DNA of 64,000 nt, from positions 496,001-560,000 of the forward strand of contig NZ_CP059399.1 of the NCBI RefSeq assembly GCF_013744875.1. The letters are read 5' to 3'. Of the stretch, positions 62,988-64,000 are shown piece by piece. The notes below the pieces were generated by a model, which was given only the letters and a program-made list of their open reading frames with translations, ran no database searches and was not told the origin of the DNA. A program made the translations under genes and the position numbers. This DNA comes from Nocardia huaxiensis (GTDB lineage Bacteria; Actinomycetota; Actinomycetes; Mycobacteriales; Mycobacteriaceae). Position 1 is the first letter of the stretch, and each line of letters begins with the position of its first letter.

Positions 62988-64000
62988 GTGGCTCTGTACC
63001 GGAAGTACCGACCGGCAACGTTCGCTGAAGTGGTGGGTCAGGAGCACGTCACCGATCCCCTGAGTACCGCGCTCGACACCGGCCGGATCAGTCATGCGTA
63101 TCTGTTCTCCGGCCCGCGCGGATGCGGCAAGACATCGTCCGCGCGCATCCTCGCGCGCTCGCTGAACTGCGTGCAGGGCCCGACCTCGAAACCGTGCGGC
63201 GTGTGCCCGTCCTGTGTGGCGCTGGGCCCCGGCGGTTCCGGCAACCTCGACGTCATCGAGCTCGACGCCGCCAGCCACGGCGGTGTGGACGACACCCGTG
63301 AACTGCGCGACCGCGCCTTCTACGCGCCCGCCGAATCCCGCTACCGCGTCTTCATCGTCGACGAGGCGCACATGGTCACCACCGCGGGCTTCAACGCGCT
63401 GCTCAAGATCGTGGAAGAGCCGCCCGCCCACCTCATCTTCGTCTTCGCCACCACCGAACCGGACAAGGTGCTGCCCACCATCCGGTCGCGCACCCACCAC
63501 TACCCGTTCCGCCTGCTGCCGCCCGCCACCATGCGTGGCCTGCTCGGCAAGATCTGCGACCAGGAGCACGTCCCGGTCGAAGAATCCGTGTACCCCTTGG
63601 TGATTCGCGCCGGCGGCGGCTCCCCCCGCGACAGCCTCAGCGTCCTCGACCAGCTCCTCGCGGGCGCGGGCCCCGAAGGCGTCACCTACCCCCGCGCGGT
63701 CTCCCTGCTCGGCGTCACCGACGTGGCCCTCATCGACGACGCCGTCGAAGCCCTCGCCGCCTCCGACGGCGCCACCCTCTTCGGCACCATCGACCGCGTG
63801 GTCGAGGCGGGCCACGACCCCCGTCGCTTCGCCACCGACCTCCTCGAACGCCTCCGCGACCTCATCCTCCTGCGTGCCGTCCCCGACGCCGCCGCCCGCA
63901 ACCTGGTCACCGGCCCCGGCGACGTCCTCGACCGCATGCACGACCAGGCCGAGCGCCTCGGCCCCGCCGCCCTCGCCCGCTACGCCGAACTCCTGCACGA
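62988..64000 (+). CDS. dnaX: DNA polymerase III subunit gamma/tau, 5' part (runs off the window)
   Basis: The first 337 residues of the clamp-loader ATPase. MALYRKYRPATFAEVVGQEH at the N-terminus, Walker A SGPRGCGKTSSARIL (41-55), a four-Cys zinc module (Cys61, 70, 73, 76), DEAH at 125-128, the sensor-1 region FVFATTEPDKVLPTIRSR and GGGSPRDSLSVLDQL. The C-terminal polymerase-binding region is outside the window. Start GTG 62988. A CRP-type site upstream is unusual for a replication gene. Confidence 0.95.
   Translation, partial: MALYRKYRPATFAEVVGQEHVTDPLSTALDTGRISHAYLFSGPRGCGKTSSARILARSLNCVQGPTSKPCGVCPSCVALGPGGSGNLDVIELDAASHGGVDDTRELRDRAFYAPAESRYRVFIVDEAHMVTTAGFNALLKIVEEPPAHLIFVFATTEPDKVLPTIRSRTHHYPFRLLPPATMRGLLGKICDQEHVPVEESVYPLVIRAGGGSPRDSLSVLDQLLAGAGPEGVTYPRAVSLLGVTDVALIDDAVEALAASDGATLFGTIDRVVEAGHDPRRFATDLLERLRDLILLRAVPDAAARNLVTGPGDVLDRMHDQAERLGPAALARYAELLH

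Overview
The window is about 64 kb of high-GC actinobacterial chromosome. Gene content points to a mycolic-acid-producing member of the Mycobacteriales, most likely Nocardia or a close relative: a galactan exporter with GlfT1, the bacterial proteasome activator Bpa, an antigen-85-type esterase, MmpL, actinobacterial QcrB, AspC beside the SRP RNA, and a run of genes matching the Rv3783-Rv3721 neighbourhood of Mycobacterium tuberculosis. The genus is inferred from gene families, not from an rRNA marker.

Layout. 1-6.2 kb: 5' part of rsgA, a wzm-wzt-glfT1 galactan operon, bpa, an aminotransferase-fold protein without the usual PLP lysine, and a quinone oxidoreductase. 6.4-12.5 kb: small membrane peptide, lactate-monooxygenase-like flavoenzyme, MarR regulator, tRNA-Ser(TGA), NiCoT metal transporter, antigen-85-like esterase, HisC/Pat aminotransferase, dienelactone-hydrolase-like protein. 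12.6-19.5 kb: tRNA-Ser(GCT), tRNA-Arg(ACG), mycothiol-dependent-isomerase-like protein, DUF998 protein, vsr+dcm, glycolipid-binding-like protein, tyrA, a TadA-associated protein, tadA, tRNA-Ser(CGA). 19.5-21.95 kb: a small accessory patch with a decayed hydrolase and a HEPN-like protein. 22-29.5 kb: MmpL transporter with divergent TetR regulator, Rrf2 regulator, heterodimeric ABC exporter. 29.5-34.8 kb: queuosine genes (tgt, precursor transporter, gluQ) interleaved with two YGQ-rich membrane proteins, then a DUF309 protein. 35-40.3 kb: DUF397 protein, solitary qcrB, WS/DGAT-like protein, FAD monooxygenase. 40.4-44.0 kb: accessory block of unknown genes and a TPR-XRE regulator, ending at tRNA-Ser(GGA). 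44-50 kb: a Q/P-rich membrane protein, SRP RNA, aspC, methyltransferase, HhH-GPD protein, secreted glycine-zipper protein, flavin reductase. 50-57 kb: giant LuxR regulator, FMN reductase/MFS divergent pair, leader-peptide candidate and ROK regulator. 57-64 kb: DUF2207 protein, zinc metallopeptidase, amt with a GlnR-type box, an unknown protein, and the 5' part of dnaX.

Themes. (i) Translation and decoding: a TGA, GCT, CGA and GGA set of tRNA-Ser genes, tRNA-Arg(ACG) with its modifying enzyme TadA, and three queuosine genes. (ii) Many genes carry a T-A-n-n-n-T hexamer 6-8 nt before the start codon, indicating leaderless transcripts; I used this to choose starts. (iii) Several regulatory palindromes are readable: TetR-type at 24.4 kb, a 14-bp inverted pair at 53.9 kb, a GlnR-type box at 61.65 kb, and a CRP-type site at 62.9 kb. 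(iv) Several enzymes have substituted active-site residues: the 4.0 kb aminotransferase fold, the 11.8 kb hydrolase, ABC subunit 1 and Amt. No phage, transposase, IS element or CRISPR array was seen.
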